Notes: generated by a model not told the origin, from the sequence alone. A stretch of DNA of 7,272 nt from Clostridia bacterium (GCA_017534365.1 JAFWCS010000087.1:1-7272); one strand, 5' to 3'. Shown: positions 1 to 6,013, counted from the stretch's first letter. Numbers and translations are program-made.

Positions 1-14
1 AAACTCTCTAAAAA
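1..14 (-). rRNA. 16S ribosomal RNA, extreme 5' end only (partial)
   Basis: Read on the minus strand, the first bases of the window end in TTTTTAGAGAGTTT. This matches the conserved 5' end of bacterial 16S rRNA, where AGAGTTT continues into the universal 27F primer site. Aligned by eye to the E. coli 16S start, the mature 5' end falls near position 14, and the gene continues leftwards out of the window. The call does not rest on this short match alone: just upstream lie a strong promoter, a boxA-like motif and a leader full of hairpins, as expected for an rRNA operon. The identity is well supported by context; the exact mature end is inferred. Confidence 0.8.
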
Positions 15-209
15 TTATATCTGAACGCCCTTCCGGGCGATCAAATCATTTTCAGAGCTTCAATCGCTCTCGATGTCCTCTGACATCGCATTTCCGTCTT
101 GCGGAAATTACTGTTTGTTGAGTACAGTACTCTCAAAAAATCTTCAAGGGTTTCTTCTTATCGTTGTTTAATTTTCAATGTGCGATTGCGCCCCTCTTTT
201 GGGGGTGCT
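15..209 (-). other. rRNA operon leader (transcribed spacer upstream of 16S)
   Basis: This stretch of about 195 bases between the rRNA promoter and the 16S 5' end has no plausible gene. In minus-strand order it holds a hairpin right at the transcript start (188-208, CCCC/GGGG core), a boxA-like motif (163-183), a near-perfect palindrome GAGTAC-T-GTACTC (120-132), and three compact hairpins: 91-107 (6-bp stem), 71-88 (7-bp stem, 4-nt loop) and 54-70 (5-bp stem). A last hairpin at 26-39 has a CGCCC/GGGCG stem capped by a GGAA (GNRA) tetraloop. Leaders of this type carry antitermination signals and take part in the long-range stems cut by RNase III during 16S maturation. The pairing partner downstream of 16S is outside the window, so that role is inferred. 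Confidence 0.75.
163..183 (-). promoter_or_regulatory. boxA-like rRNA antitermination element
   Basis: The minus strand reads GCACATTGAAAATTAAACAAC. This resembles the motif found upstream of 16S genes in Firmicutes, roughly CTTTGAAAACTAAACAA, and lies about 150 bases before the 16S start, inside the leader. In known rRNA operons boxA RNA binds NusB and NusE (S10), so the untranslated transcript resists premature termination. The match is by eye; the position supports it more than the sequence alone does. Confidence 0.55.
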
Positions 210-214
210 CGAGT

Positions 215-243
215 ATGATATCACAAGGATCGGAAAAAGTCAA
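215..243 (-). promoter_or_regulatory. rRNA operon promoter (sigma-A type)
   Basis: On the minus strand a -35 box TTGACT (238-243) and a -10 box TATCAT (215-220) are separated by exactly 17 bases (221-237). Transcription would start near 208-210 (GAG), giving a leader of about 195 bases before 16S. Box quality, spacing and position all fit a housekeeping-sigma rRNA promoter. Only one such promoter is visible, although rRNA operons often have two in tandem; the bases further upstream belong to a coding sequence. Confidence 0.85.
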
Positions 244-275
244 GCATTTTTTTAAATTTTTTCATAAACTTTTTT
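244..275 (-). promoter_or_regulatory. Putative UP element / A-tracts upstream of the rRNA promoter, inside a CDS end
   Basis: Immediately upstream of the -35 box the minus strand has three A-tracts: A6 (270-275), A6 (257-262) and A7 (247-253), in a strikingly AT-rich block beside GC-rich coding sequence. Such tracts typically bind the RNA polymerase alpha C-terminal domains or bend DNA at rRNA promoters. Here the block overlaps the last codons of the upstream gene, which encode lysine-rich residues ending K-K-V-Y-E-K-I-stop. The function is inferred from composition and position. Confidence 0.5.
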
Positions 276-812
276 ATTTGGCTCTGCGTAATAGCCGCAG
301 ATGAATTTTTTGCCCTGCATATAAGCATCCAGCGACGGGAACGTCACGGGATCGACCTGCCGGTTCGTGCAGTTATAGACCTTCAGCCCATCGGGGGTAT
401 TCTCGACCGCAACGGTGTGGATCCCCTTGAAAATGGTCTTATCCGAATTCCAGAAGGAAAGGATCCCGTACTGCGCGCCGGCGAAGCTCTGACGGAAGCG
501 ACCGTCATCCAGCTCCGTCTGCACCGGCAATCCGTTCTCGCGGAAATACCGTTTCAGCGCCAGCGGGTTCGTGCCGAAAATGCCCCAGAAGAACACACCG
601 TAGGGATAGATTTCGCGCGTGATCTCGGACAGCGGCTTCGGCTTCCCCATCAGCAGACGCAGGTTATAGGCGGCGATCATCTCGCAGCCGTTGTAGGACA
701 TGGGAAACAGACCGAGCCGGCAGATGCTGAGCGGCCCGCTGCCCTGCCCGTTGAGGAGCGAGGCGCCGAGATCAATGTTTTTGTTCGACCGGTAGTTCAG
801 ACGTTCGAGCAT
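252..812 (-). CDS. Papain/C39-like cysteine peptidase-fold protein, function unknown
   Basis: A 186-residue protein with no signal peptide or membrane segment, so probably cytoplasmic. I cannot assign a named family with certainty. The pattern resembles compact C39/papain-like folds: a candidate nucleophile Cys43 in an N-G-C-E motif at the start of a helix (41-50), a G-T-N-P motif (80-83) before a helix, a candidate His132 in G-I-H-T-V-A-V (130-136), and Asn147 in V-Y-N after a D-G turn. Cys43/His132/Asn147 could form a Cys-His-Asn triad; this is inference from motif order. The start is supported by an AAGGTGAG ribosome binding site about 8 bases upstream. The gene begins inside the end of spoIIR (41-base overlap), so translation is probably coupled. 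Its 3' end merges into the upstream region of the rRNA promoter, and no terminator is visible after it. It could instead be a non-catalytic relative. Confidence 0.75.
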   Translation of the reverse strand: MLERLNYRSNKNIDLGASLLNGQGSGPLSICRLGLFPMSYNGCEMIAAYNLRLLMGKPKPLSEITREIYPYGVFFWGIFGTNPLALKRYFRENGLPVQTELDDGRFRQSFAGAQYGILSFWNSDKTIFKGIHTVAVENTPDGLKVYNCTNRQVDPVTFPSLDAYMQGKKFICGYYAEPNKKVYEKI

Positions 813-1422
813 ACTGCTTTCTCACCTTTTCCTTCCACGTTTCAAACAGCTCCACGACCTTCAGACGGATCTCCACGGTTTCGTCCGCGTGGAGCACTGC
901 GTTCTCCGACGGCGTGAACATGCGCTCCGCCGTGCGGGATTCCGATGCGGCCGGCAGACACAGCGGCGGGAACATGACGCACCACCAGTTTTGCCCGGCG
1001 CCGTCGCCGAGGATCACACGCACCGCCAGATACCGCCCGGCCGGAAGCGTGATTGCGCCGTAGCTGCGGGTCGTGAAAAATTCACGGGTCAGCGTCAGCC
1101 TTGCCCGATACGGCATGCCTGCGCCCGCGAGCACTCGATTGGCCGTTTGCTCCAGCCCGGCCCGCTGGGATTCCAGGATCGCGGCGGCCGTTTCCGGCGT
1201 CGCAGCGCCGGAGAAGAGCGCACTGCCGCTTTCAAGCAGCGCATCCCGCACGCGCAGCTTCACCGCCTGATCCGCCGCAGCGTCGGAATGCGCCAGCACG
1301 TGCAGACGCACAACGTCGCGCCGCAGCTGGCCGCAGGCAAAAAAGTACGAGGCAAAAGAGCAGAGCAGCGCCAGCACCAGCCCAAGCGCGGCCGCGCATT
1401 CGATGCGTTTGATCCGATTCAT
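772..1422 (-). CDS. spoIIR: Stage II sporulation protein R
   Basis: SpoIIR is the forespore-made signal protein that crosses into the intermembrane space and triggers the SpoIIGA protease to cleave pro-sigma-E in the mother cell. The 216-residue product shows the family's order: a basic N-terminus and hydrophobic signal or anchor segment (about 10-30), a V-R-L-H-V-L-A-H-S-D motif (38-47) followed by the D-Q-A-x-K-L-x-V-R-D helix (51-60), and the hallmark block Y-G-x-I-T-L-P-A-G-x-Y (121-131) leading to N-W-W-C-V-M-F-P-P-L-C (145-155). An in-frame ATG exists 29 codons further upstream, but the chosen start has AAAGGGGA 9 bases before it and directly precedes the basic, hydrophobic leader; the longer start would overlap mreB. 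The gene follows mreB after 59 bases and overlaps the next gene by 41. Family members are normally under sigma-F. I could not pick out a convincing sigma-F promoter in the short gap. Confidence 0.95.
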   Translation of the reverse strand: MNRIKRIECAAALGLVLALLCSFASYFFACGQLRRDVVRLHVLAHSDAAADQAVKLRVRDALLESGSALFSGAATPETAAAILESQRAGLEQTANRVLAGAGMPYRARLTLTREFFTTRSYGAITLPAGRYLAVRVILGDGAGQNWWCVMFPPLCLPAASESRTAERMFTPSENAVLHADETVEIRLKVVELFETWKEKVRKQYARTSELPVEQKH

Positions 1423-1430
1423 CCGATCGT

Positions 1431-1438
1431 TCCCCTTT
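1431..1438 (-). promoter_or_regulatory. Ribosome binding site that sets the spoIIR start
   Basis: The minus strand reads AAAGGGGA, ending 9 bases before the ATG at 1422. It favours this start over the in-frame ATG at 1509, which lies within the 3' end of mreB and would add 29 residues ahead of the signal segment. Confidence 0.7.
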
Positions 1439-1481
1439 CGATTGATCTGACGGGAGTATGGAACGTTCGGACGCGGTTTAT

Positions 1482-2537
1482 TCAGTCGGCGGTCGAATCC
1501 GGCTCGCACATGTATTCGCCGATATCGCCGCGGGCGCGGAACACATAGCCGTTCTGGCTGAGGATATCCATATGGGCAAGCGCCACGCCGGTGCCGAAGG
1601 CCACGCAGTTGAGCGGATCCTCGGCGATCACGGTCCTGACGCCGGTCTTTTCGCGGAACATCTCGTCGATTTCCGGCAGCAGCGCGCCGCCGCCCGTGAT
1701 GCAGATGCCGGTTTCGGCGATATCGCCGGAGAGCTCCGGCGGCGTGGTCTCCAGCACCTCCTGCACCGCTTCGGCAATCAGCTCGAGCTGCGGGCGCATC
1801 GCAAGATAAATCTCGGAGGAATTGACCTCGATGCTCACGGGCAGGCCGGTCACGAAATGCTTGCCCTTGATCGCCATGCCCAGCTCCACGCCGCGCAGGC
1901 GGGCGCAGCCGATGCGCTTCTTGATCTCCTCCGCCGTGCGCGCGCCGATGATCACGTCGCGTTCCCGGCGCACGTGGCGGATGATCGCCTCATCCAGCGC
2001 GTTGCCCGCGACCTTGACGGAACGGGAAACGGAGATGCAGCCCATCGTGATCACGGCGATATCCGTTGTGCCGCCGCCGATATCCACGACCATGGAGCCC
2101 ATCGGCCGGTCACTGCCGAGTCCGGCGCCGAGCGCGGCCGCCAGCGGCTCCTCGATCAGGCAGGCCTTGGCGGCGCCTGCGGCGGTCACGAGATCCAGGA
2201 TCGTGCGCTTTTCGAGATCCGTCGCCATCGACGGCACGCAGACCACGACGTTCGGCCGGAAGATCATGTTTTTGCAGATCCGGGAGAGGAAGCCGGTCAG
2301 AATGTGGCGCGTGGCGGTGAAATCGGAGACGATGCCGTTGGTCATCGGCTTGATGACAAGGATCTCATCCCGCGCTTTTTCGACCATTTCCGACGCTTTC
2401 TTGCCGATGGCCATCAGCGCGCCGTCCTCCCGTCGATAAGCTGCCACACAGGGCTCGGAGAGGACAATGCCCTTGCCCTCCACATAGATCACGATGGAAG
2501 TTGTGCCGAGATCGACACCGATATTGACACCCGGCAT
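1482..2537 (-). CDS. mreB: MreB/Mbl-family bacterial actin, rod shape-determining protein
   Basis: Actin-fold ATPase that forms membrane-associated filaments guiding the elongation machinery for side-wall peptidoglycan. The 351-residue product has the usual family length and motifs: phosphate-1 loop D-L-G-T-T (9-13), the E-E-P-L-A-A-A-L-G-A-G connector (129-139), phosphate-2 loop D-I-G-G-G-T-T-D (152-159), adenosine motif T-G-G-G-A-L-L-P (281-288), and the C-terminal A-F-G-T-G-V-A-L segment. Two in-frame ATGs lie 6 bases apart. The AGGAGG directly abuts the first (2543), so the second (2537), 6 bases away, is the likely start. It sits 33 bases after comF and 59 before spoIIR, away from any visible mreC/mreD. 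It may therefore be an Mbl or MreBH-like paralogue; sequence alone does not let me separate these. No predicted transmembrane segment. Confidence 0.93.
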   Translation of the reverse strand: MPGVNIGVDLGTTSIVIYVEGKGIVLSEPCVAAYRREDGALMAIGKKASEMVEKARDEILVIKPMTNGIVSDFTATRHILTGFLSRICKNMIFRPNVVVCVPSMATDLEKRTILDLVTAAGAAKACLIEEPLAAALGAGLGSDRPMGSMVVDIGGGTTDIAVITMGCISVSRSVKVAGNALDEAIIRHVRRERDVIIGARTAEEIKKRIGCARLRGVELGMAIKGKHFVTGLPVSIEVNSSEIYLAMRPQLELIAEAVQEVLETTPPELSGDIAETGICITGGGALLPEIDEMFREKTGVRTVIAEDPLNCVAFGTGVALAHMDILSQNGYVFRARGDIGEYMCEPDSTAD

Positions 2538-2543
2538 ATTCAT

Positions 2544-2550
2544 CCTCCTA
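2544..2550 (-). promoter_or_regulatory. Ribosome binding site that decides the mreB start
   Basis: The minus strand reads TAGGAGG followed directly by ATGAATATG. The first ATG has no spacer and is not a good initiation codon; the second is 6 bases from the Shine-Dalgarno. The strong site also suggests mreB is translated independently of comF. Confidence 0.75.
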
Positions 2551-2570
2551 ATATATTAATGTATGAAATA

Positions 2571-3272
2571 CTATTTCTGATCCTTCTTTTTATATTTCGT
2601 CACCGCGAGGGTAACGCAGCGCACGGATTCCGCGCCGCAGAGCCAGAGCATTTTCGCGCACTCATTCAGCGTTTCCCCCGAAGTGGAAACGTCGTCTGTG
2701 AGCAGCACCCGTTTTCCGCTGAGCGCATCGCGGTCCGGCACATCGAAAACGCCGGCCAGATTGCCCTTGCGCATCCAGGCGTTCAGGCCATGCTGCTTGC
2801 CGGTCTCGTAGCATTTGACCAGCGCCGGCACGCAGGGGATCCCAAGCGCGGCGGACAGCGCGTCCGCCAGCAGGCGCGCCTGATCGTAGCCGCGTTCCTT
2901 CCGCGCCCGCTCCGTCATCGGCACGGGCACGATCCAGTCGAAGCCGAGGTCGGGGTAACAGCTGCGCACCGTCTCCGCCATTGCCTGCGCGAACGGCGCT
3001 GCGTTATCGGGAACATGGCGAAACTTGAAGCGGTGCAAGCCCTTGCGCACGACGCCTTCATAATAATAAGGCGCGACAAGGCTGTCATAATAGCGCGCGG
3101 CGGACCGGCAGGTGCAGCACCCGGTTCCCCGGCCGCATTTCGGGCAGCGCGGATCCCCGACGCGCGGCAAAGCCGCCCTGCAGGCGCCGCAGACCGGAAT
3201 ATCCGCCGGCGTTACGCGGCCGCAGAAGGCGCAGCGTCGCGGCAGGAACGCAAACAGCACACGGCGTTTCAT
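2571..3272 (-). CDS. comF: ComF family protein (phosphoribosyltransferase-like, zinc ribbon)
   Basis: A 233-residue ComFC/ComF-type protein. The N-terminus carries paired cysteines fitting zinc binding: Cys14/Cys17, Cys28/Cys31, Cys43/Cys46 and a C-C-x-C cluster at 52-55. The rest is a type I phosphoribosyltransferase fold: a V-P-V-P motif (115-118), R-x-R-K-E-R-G-Y-D-Q-A-R-L-L-A (122-136), a Q-H-G-L-N...R...N segment (160-171) and the PRPP loop V-L-L-T-D-D-V-S-T-S-G-E-T (189-201). In B. subtilis and Haemophilus, homologues support DNA uptake during transformation. Here no comFA or other competence gene is visible and the partner is recD2, so a general DNA-repair or recombination role is equally possible. 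The start overlaps the recD2 stop as ATGA, and no good Shine-Dalgarno precedes it, so translational coupling is likely. Confidence 0.92.
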   Translation of the reverse strand: MKRRVLFAFLPRRCAFCGRVTPADIPVCGACRAALPRVGDPRCPKCGRGTGCCTCRSAARYYDSLVAPYYYEGVVRKGLHRFKFRHVPDNAAPFAQAMAETVRSCYPDLGFDWIVPVPMTERARKERGYDQARLLADALSAALGIPCVPALVKCYETGKQHGLNAWMRKGNLAGVFDVPDRDALSGKRVLLTDDVSTSGETLNECAKMLWLCGAESVRCVTLAVTKYKKKDQK

Positions 3273-5476
3273 GCTTCCGCCGCGCCTTCCAGCAGAAACT
3301 GCTGCAGGCCGGAATAGCGCTTTGCCCGGCTGTTGTTTTTGACCATCCGCGTGAGGGTTTCCGGATCGCCGACCAGGATCATCAGCTGCCTTGCCCGCGT
3401 CACGGCGGTGTAGAGCAGATTGCGATAGGCCAGCTGCGCAACCACACCGGCGACCGGCATAAGCACCACGGGGAATTCGTTGCCCTGACTTTTATGCACG
3501 GTGACGGCGTAGGCGTGCTCCAGCTCCTGATTGCCGTCGAAGGGATATTCGGCAACACGGTCGTCAAAGCGCACGGTCATGACGTGCGCCGGCTCATGGA
3601 TCTTCTCCAGGATCCCGATGTCGCCGTTGAAAATACCGAGGCCTTCGCGTTCGCCGCTCGTCCACGGAATGTTATAATTATTTTTGATCTGCATCAGCTT
3701 GTCGCCCTCGCGGAAAATGCGCTGGCCGAAAACATGCTCGCGCTTGTGCTTCGCGGGCGGATTGATGCGCGCCTGCAGCAGCTGATTGAGCCGTACCGTG
3801 CCGGCCTCGCCCTTGCGGGAGGGGCAGAGCACCTGAATGTCGTTCACCGGATCGACGCCGTAGGCCTTCGGCAGCCGGGTCTCAGCCAGCTCCGCGATCG
3901 TCTGCGCCGCGGCGCTCGCGCCGGAACGGCGCAGGAAAAAGAAATCCTTGTCCGTGCGCCGGAGCTCCGGGCTTTCGCCGTGGACGATCCGATGCGCGTT
4001 TGTGACGATCAGGCTCTCCATCGCCTGCCGGAACACGACGTCCAGCTCAACCACGGGCAGCACGCCCGAAGCGATCAGATCCTGCAGCACGTTGCCGGCG
4101 CCCACGGGCGGCAGCTGGTCGCTGTCGCCGACCATGACGAGGCGGCAGCCGATCGGCAGCGCCGCAAGCAGGCTCGAGAACAGCAGCACGTCCACCATCG
4201 AAAGCTCGTCGACGATCACCGCGCCGCAGGAAAGCGGATTGCGCTGATTGCGCCGGAAGCCCGGCCGGTCGTCCTGATCCCATTCGACCTCGAGCAGCCG
4301 ATGCAGCGTCTGCGCTTCGCGGCCGGTCAGCTCGCTCATACGCTTGGCGGCGCGGCCGGTCGGCGCAGCGAGCGCGACCTCCAGCCCCTGCCGCTCAAAC
4401 ACCTTCAGAATGCCGCGCAGCGTGGTCGTTTTGCCCGTGCCCGGGCCGCCGGTGAGGATCAGGATCCCCTGCTGCACCGCGATCCGGATCGCCTCGCGCT
4501 GCTTCTCATTATAGACCACGCCGCCGATCAGCTCGGCAGCGCGGATATCCTCTTCAAAATCGGAGCTGCACTGCGGCGCAAAGCGGCGCATGAACAGCAC
4601 TGTCTCCGCCGCCTGCTTCTCCGCCTGATACAGTTCCGGCAAAAACAGCATCTCGCGTTCGAGCTGCGTGATGCTGATCAGCTGTTTCTGCGCGATCAGC
4701 GCGTCCAGCCGCGCATCCAGCCGTTCCCTGCCGCAGCCGAGCAGGCTCTCGCAGGGCGGATAGAGCTTTTCGCGCGGAACACAGGTGTGGCCGCCCGTAT
4801 CACGGTTATGGCGCAGCACCCAGAGGACGCCGGCGTCGATCTTATAGCCTTCGTCCGGCGTTTCCGGCAGACGGCCGGCGATGTCGCAGGCGCGGTCAAA
4901 CGTGATGCCGATGCCTTCGTTGCAGAGCAGATAGGGGTTGCGCTCGACCGTCTGCGCGGCGTTGGGGCCGAACTTTTTGAAGATGCGCATGCATTCCGCC
5001 GTGGTCAGCCCGTATTTTTCCAAAGCGATCAGGGCCTCGCGCTCCGCGGCGCGGCGGTTGAATTCCTCGCTCATGCGCCTGGCGGCCTCAAGCGAGATCC
5101 CCTTGATCTGCGCCAGGCGGGTCGGCTCGTGCTCAAGCACAAAGAAGCTGTCCGCCCCGAAGCGCGCGATGATCTTCTGCGCCGTTTTTTCCTTGATGCC
5201 CTTGATGATGCCGGAGGCAAGATAGGACAGCATTTCGCTCTCCGTCTCCGGCAGCGCGGGCACGCAGCTCTCGACCTTCAGCTGCTTGCCGAAGGTCGGA
5301 TGCACCGTCCAGCGGCCGGTCAGCGTCACGACTTCCCCGGGAAACAGCTCGCCGGTATTGCCGATGGCAGTCAAAAGCTCACCGTCGCTCGAAAAATCGA
5401 AGACAGTGTAGCCGTTGTCCGCATTATGAAAGGTGACGGATTCCACCGTCCCCCTGAGACTGACCGATTCATCCAT
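3269..5476 (-). CDS. recD2: RecD2-type (RecD/TraA family) SF1B DNA helicase
   Basis: A 5'-3' DNA helicase of the stand-alone RecD2 type, found in bacteria irrespective of RecBCD and linked to replication-fork and mismatch or oxidative damage repair. The 735-residue length is normal. In order: an N-terminal OB-like domain (about 6-73), helix-hairpin-helix segments (about 80-205, including G-I-x-x-x-T-A-x-x-I), a linker domain, then the motor. Walker A is G-G-P-G-T-G-K-T-T-T (343-352), motif Ia A-P-T-G-R-A-A-K-R-M (371-380), motif II V-D-E-L-S-M-V-D (422-429), motif III G-D-S-D-Q-L-P-P-V-G-A-G (450-461), motif IV V-F-R-Q (481-484), motif V T-V-H-K-S-Q-G-N-E-F (659-668) and motif VI L-L-Y-T-A-V-T-R-A-R (687-696). 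All catalytic motifs look intact. The ribosome binding site is weak. The start is only 17 bases from the rnpB T-tract, with no room for its own promoter between them. Confidence 0.95.
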   Translation of the reverse strand: MDESVSLRGTVESVTFHNADNGYTVFDFSSDGELLTAIGNTGELFPGEVVTLTGRWTVHPTFGKQLKVESCVPALPETESEMLSYLASGIIKGIKEKTAQKIIARFGADSFFVLEHEPTRLAQIKGISLEAARRMSEEFNRRAAEREALIALEKYGLTTAECMRIFKKFGPNAAQTVERNPYLLCNEGIGITFDRACDIAGRLPETPDEGYKIDAGVLWVLRHNRDTGGHTCVPREKLYPPCESLLGCGRERLDARLDALIAQKQLISITQLEREMLFLPELYQAEKQAAETVLFMRRFAPQCSSDFEEDIRAAELIGGVVYNEKQREAIRIAVQQGILILTGGPGTGKTTTLRGILKVFERQGLEVALAAPTGRAAKRMSELTGREAQTLHRLLEVEWDQDDRPGFRRNQRNPLSCGAVIVDELSMVDVLLFSSLLAALPIGCRLVMVGDSDQLPPVGAGNVLQDLIASGVLPVVELDVVFRQAMESLIVTNAHRIVHGESPELRRTDKDFFFLRRSGASAAAQTIAELAETRLPKAYGVDPVNDIQVLCPSRKGEAGTVRLNQLLQARINPPAKHKREHVFGQRIFREGDKLMQIKNNYNIPWTSGEREGLGIFNGDIGILEKIHEPAHVMTVRFDDRVAEYPFDGNQELEHAYAVTVHKSQGNEFPVVLMPVAGVVAQLAYRNLLYTAVTRARQLMILVGDPETLTRMVKNNSRAKRYSGLQQFLLEGAAEA

Positions 5477-5493
5477 TGCGTTTGATCCAAAGC

Positions 5494-5517
5494 AAAAAAA
5501 GATGCATGCATGGCGAG
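5494..5517 (-). terminator. Possible terminator formed by the P1 3' strand and a T-tract
   Basis: The 3' strand of the RNase P RNA P1 helix (5504-5517) is followed on the minus strand by ATC and then seven T residues (5494-5500). There is no separate hairpin between the end of rnpB and recD2. If termination occurs here, the stem must be the long-range P1 helix itself, 13 of 14 positions paired. Some read-through into recD2 would then be expected. This reading is an inference; the T-tract may also mark only a processing point. Confidence 0.4.
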
Positions 5518-5875
5518 TGGATCTGTAAGCCGAGTTCTGTCATTAAAGGCAATCATCTGTCTACGCGCCGCATTGCTGCGGCGCTTGAGCCACCCGTCGG
5601 AGTATCGTCGAGCAAACGCAGGGGTCTCCCCCGCCTCCGGTCGGTGTTGCTTCGGATAGGGTTTGCAGGGCCGTGCAGTCTCCTGCACGCCGGTGAGCTC
5701 TTACCTCGCCTTTCCACCCTTGCCCGCGCGAACGCAGGCGGTATCTCTCTGTTGCACTTTCCCTAAGGTCACCCTCGGCGGCCGTTAGCCGTTATCCTGC
5801 TCTGTGAAGCTCGGACTTTCCTCACGCAGCCCGCAGGCTGCCCGCGACTGCCCAATCCGCTCGCCATGTATGCTC
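5501..5875 (-). ncRNA. rnpB: RNase P RNA, bacterial type A
   Basis: The catalytic RNA of RNase P, which removes 5' leaders from pre-tRNAs. The minus strand holds the conserved regions in order: GAGGAAAGTCC (5813-5823, CR-I), an AGGGTG...GGTAAGAG...CACC block (5692-5720, CR-II/III), and ACAGAACTCGGCTTACA (5524-5540, CR-V). The P1 helix pairs 5860-5873 with 5504-5517 with one A-C mismatch in 14. A P3-like hairpin (5826-5841) has a UGCG loop, a P12-like hairpin (5673-5688) has a GAGA (GNRA) loop, and a GGGTGGCTC loop near 5587-5595 contains the GGU that pairs with tRNA CCA ends. The layout fits type A rather than the B. subtilis type B. The ends are estimated from P1 and the promoter. Open frames crossing this region are chance. 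Confidence 0.96.
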
Positions 5876-5881
5876 CGTATT

Positions 5882-5910
5882 ATTGTAAAGCACAGACGAA
5901 AAAATGTCAA
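5882..5910 (-). promoter_or_regulatory. rnpB promoter (sigma-A type)
   Basis: On the minus strand, TTGACA (5905-5910) and TACAAT (5882-5887) are separated by 17 bases, nearly the consensus. The expected start, about 7 bases on (5874-5876, GGA), falls just before the P1 5' strand. Since no promoter can fit between rnpB and recD2, this may also feed recD2-comF by read-through. Confidence 0.88.
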
Positions 5911-5940
5911 ATCCTTTTTCACGCGCAGATTTAAAATGTT

Positions 5941-5957
5941 TACAAATCGGACTTGTA
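5941..5957. promoter_or_regulatory. Imperfect inverted repeat overlapping the LCP -35 box (candidate operator)
   Basis: TACAAAT-CGG-ACTTGTA has 7-base arms with a single mismatch and a 3-base centre. It overlaps the -35 box of the LCP promoter and lies about 30 bases upstream of the rnpB -35. It could bind a dimeric regulator, but short repeats in AT-rich DNA can arise by chance. Confidence 0.25.
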
Positions 5958-5981
5958 TCTGTTCACAATCTGTTGTAGAAT
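5953..5981 (+). promoter_or_regulatory. Promoter of the LCP gene (sigma-A type)
   Basis: A -35-like TTGTAT (5953-5958) and a -10 TAGAAT (5976-5981) are 17 bases apart, giving a start near 5988 and a 5' leader of about 26 bases. The -35 box is imperfect, so strength is probably moderate. It is divergent from the rnpB promoter, with about 42 bases between the two -35 boxes. Confidence 0.65.
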
Positions 5982-6013
5982 AAATAGAAACAACAAGAAA
6001 AAGAGGCGTTTGC

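Noticed and set aside
1423..1481. Possible sigma-F promoter between mreB and spoIIR
   Set aside because: spoIIR is usually sigma-F dependent, but I could not match both boxes with proper spacing in this 59-base gap.
2538..2570. AT-rich gap between comF and mreB as a possible mreB promoter
   Set aside because: A TATAAT-like stretch exists around TACATTAATATAT, but there is no credible -35 at the right distance; left uncalled.
1458..3317. Very long plus-strand open frame (about 619 codons) opposite mreB and comF
   Set aside because: It is rich in His, Arg, Ala and Asp with no domain pattern, and lies antisense to two clear genes. Long antisense frames are expected in GC-rich coding DNA.
3494..5485. 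Long plus-strand open frame (about 663 codons) opposite recD2
   Set aside because: Same low-complexity His/Arg/Ala composition and no ribosome binding site; a codon-bias shadow of recD2.
5503..5512. TGCATGCATG palindromic run as a hairpin or recognition site
   Set aside because: It is too short to fold on itself with a loop and is accounted for as the outer part of the P1 3' strand.
5371..5766. Open frames on both strands across the rnpB region
   Set aside because: The conserved RNase P RNA elements explain this sequence, and the frames show no protein family features.
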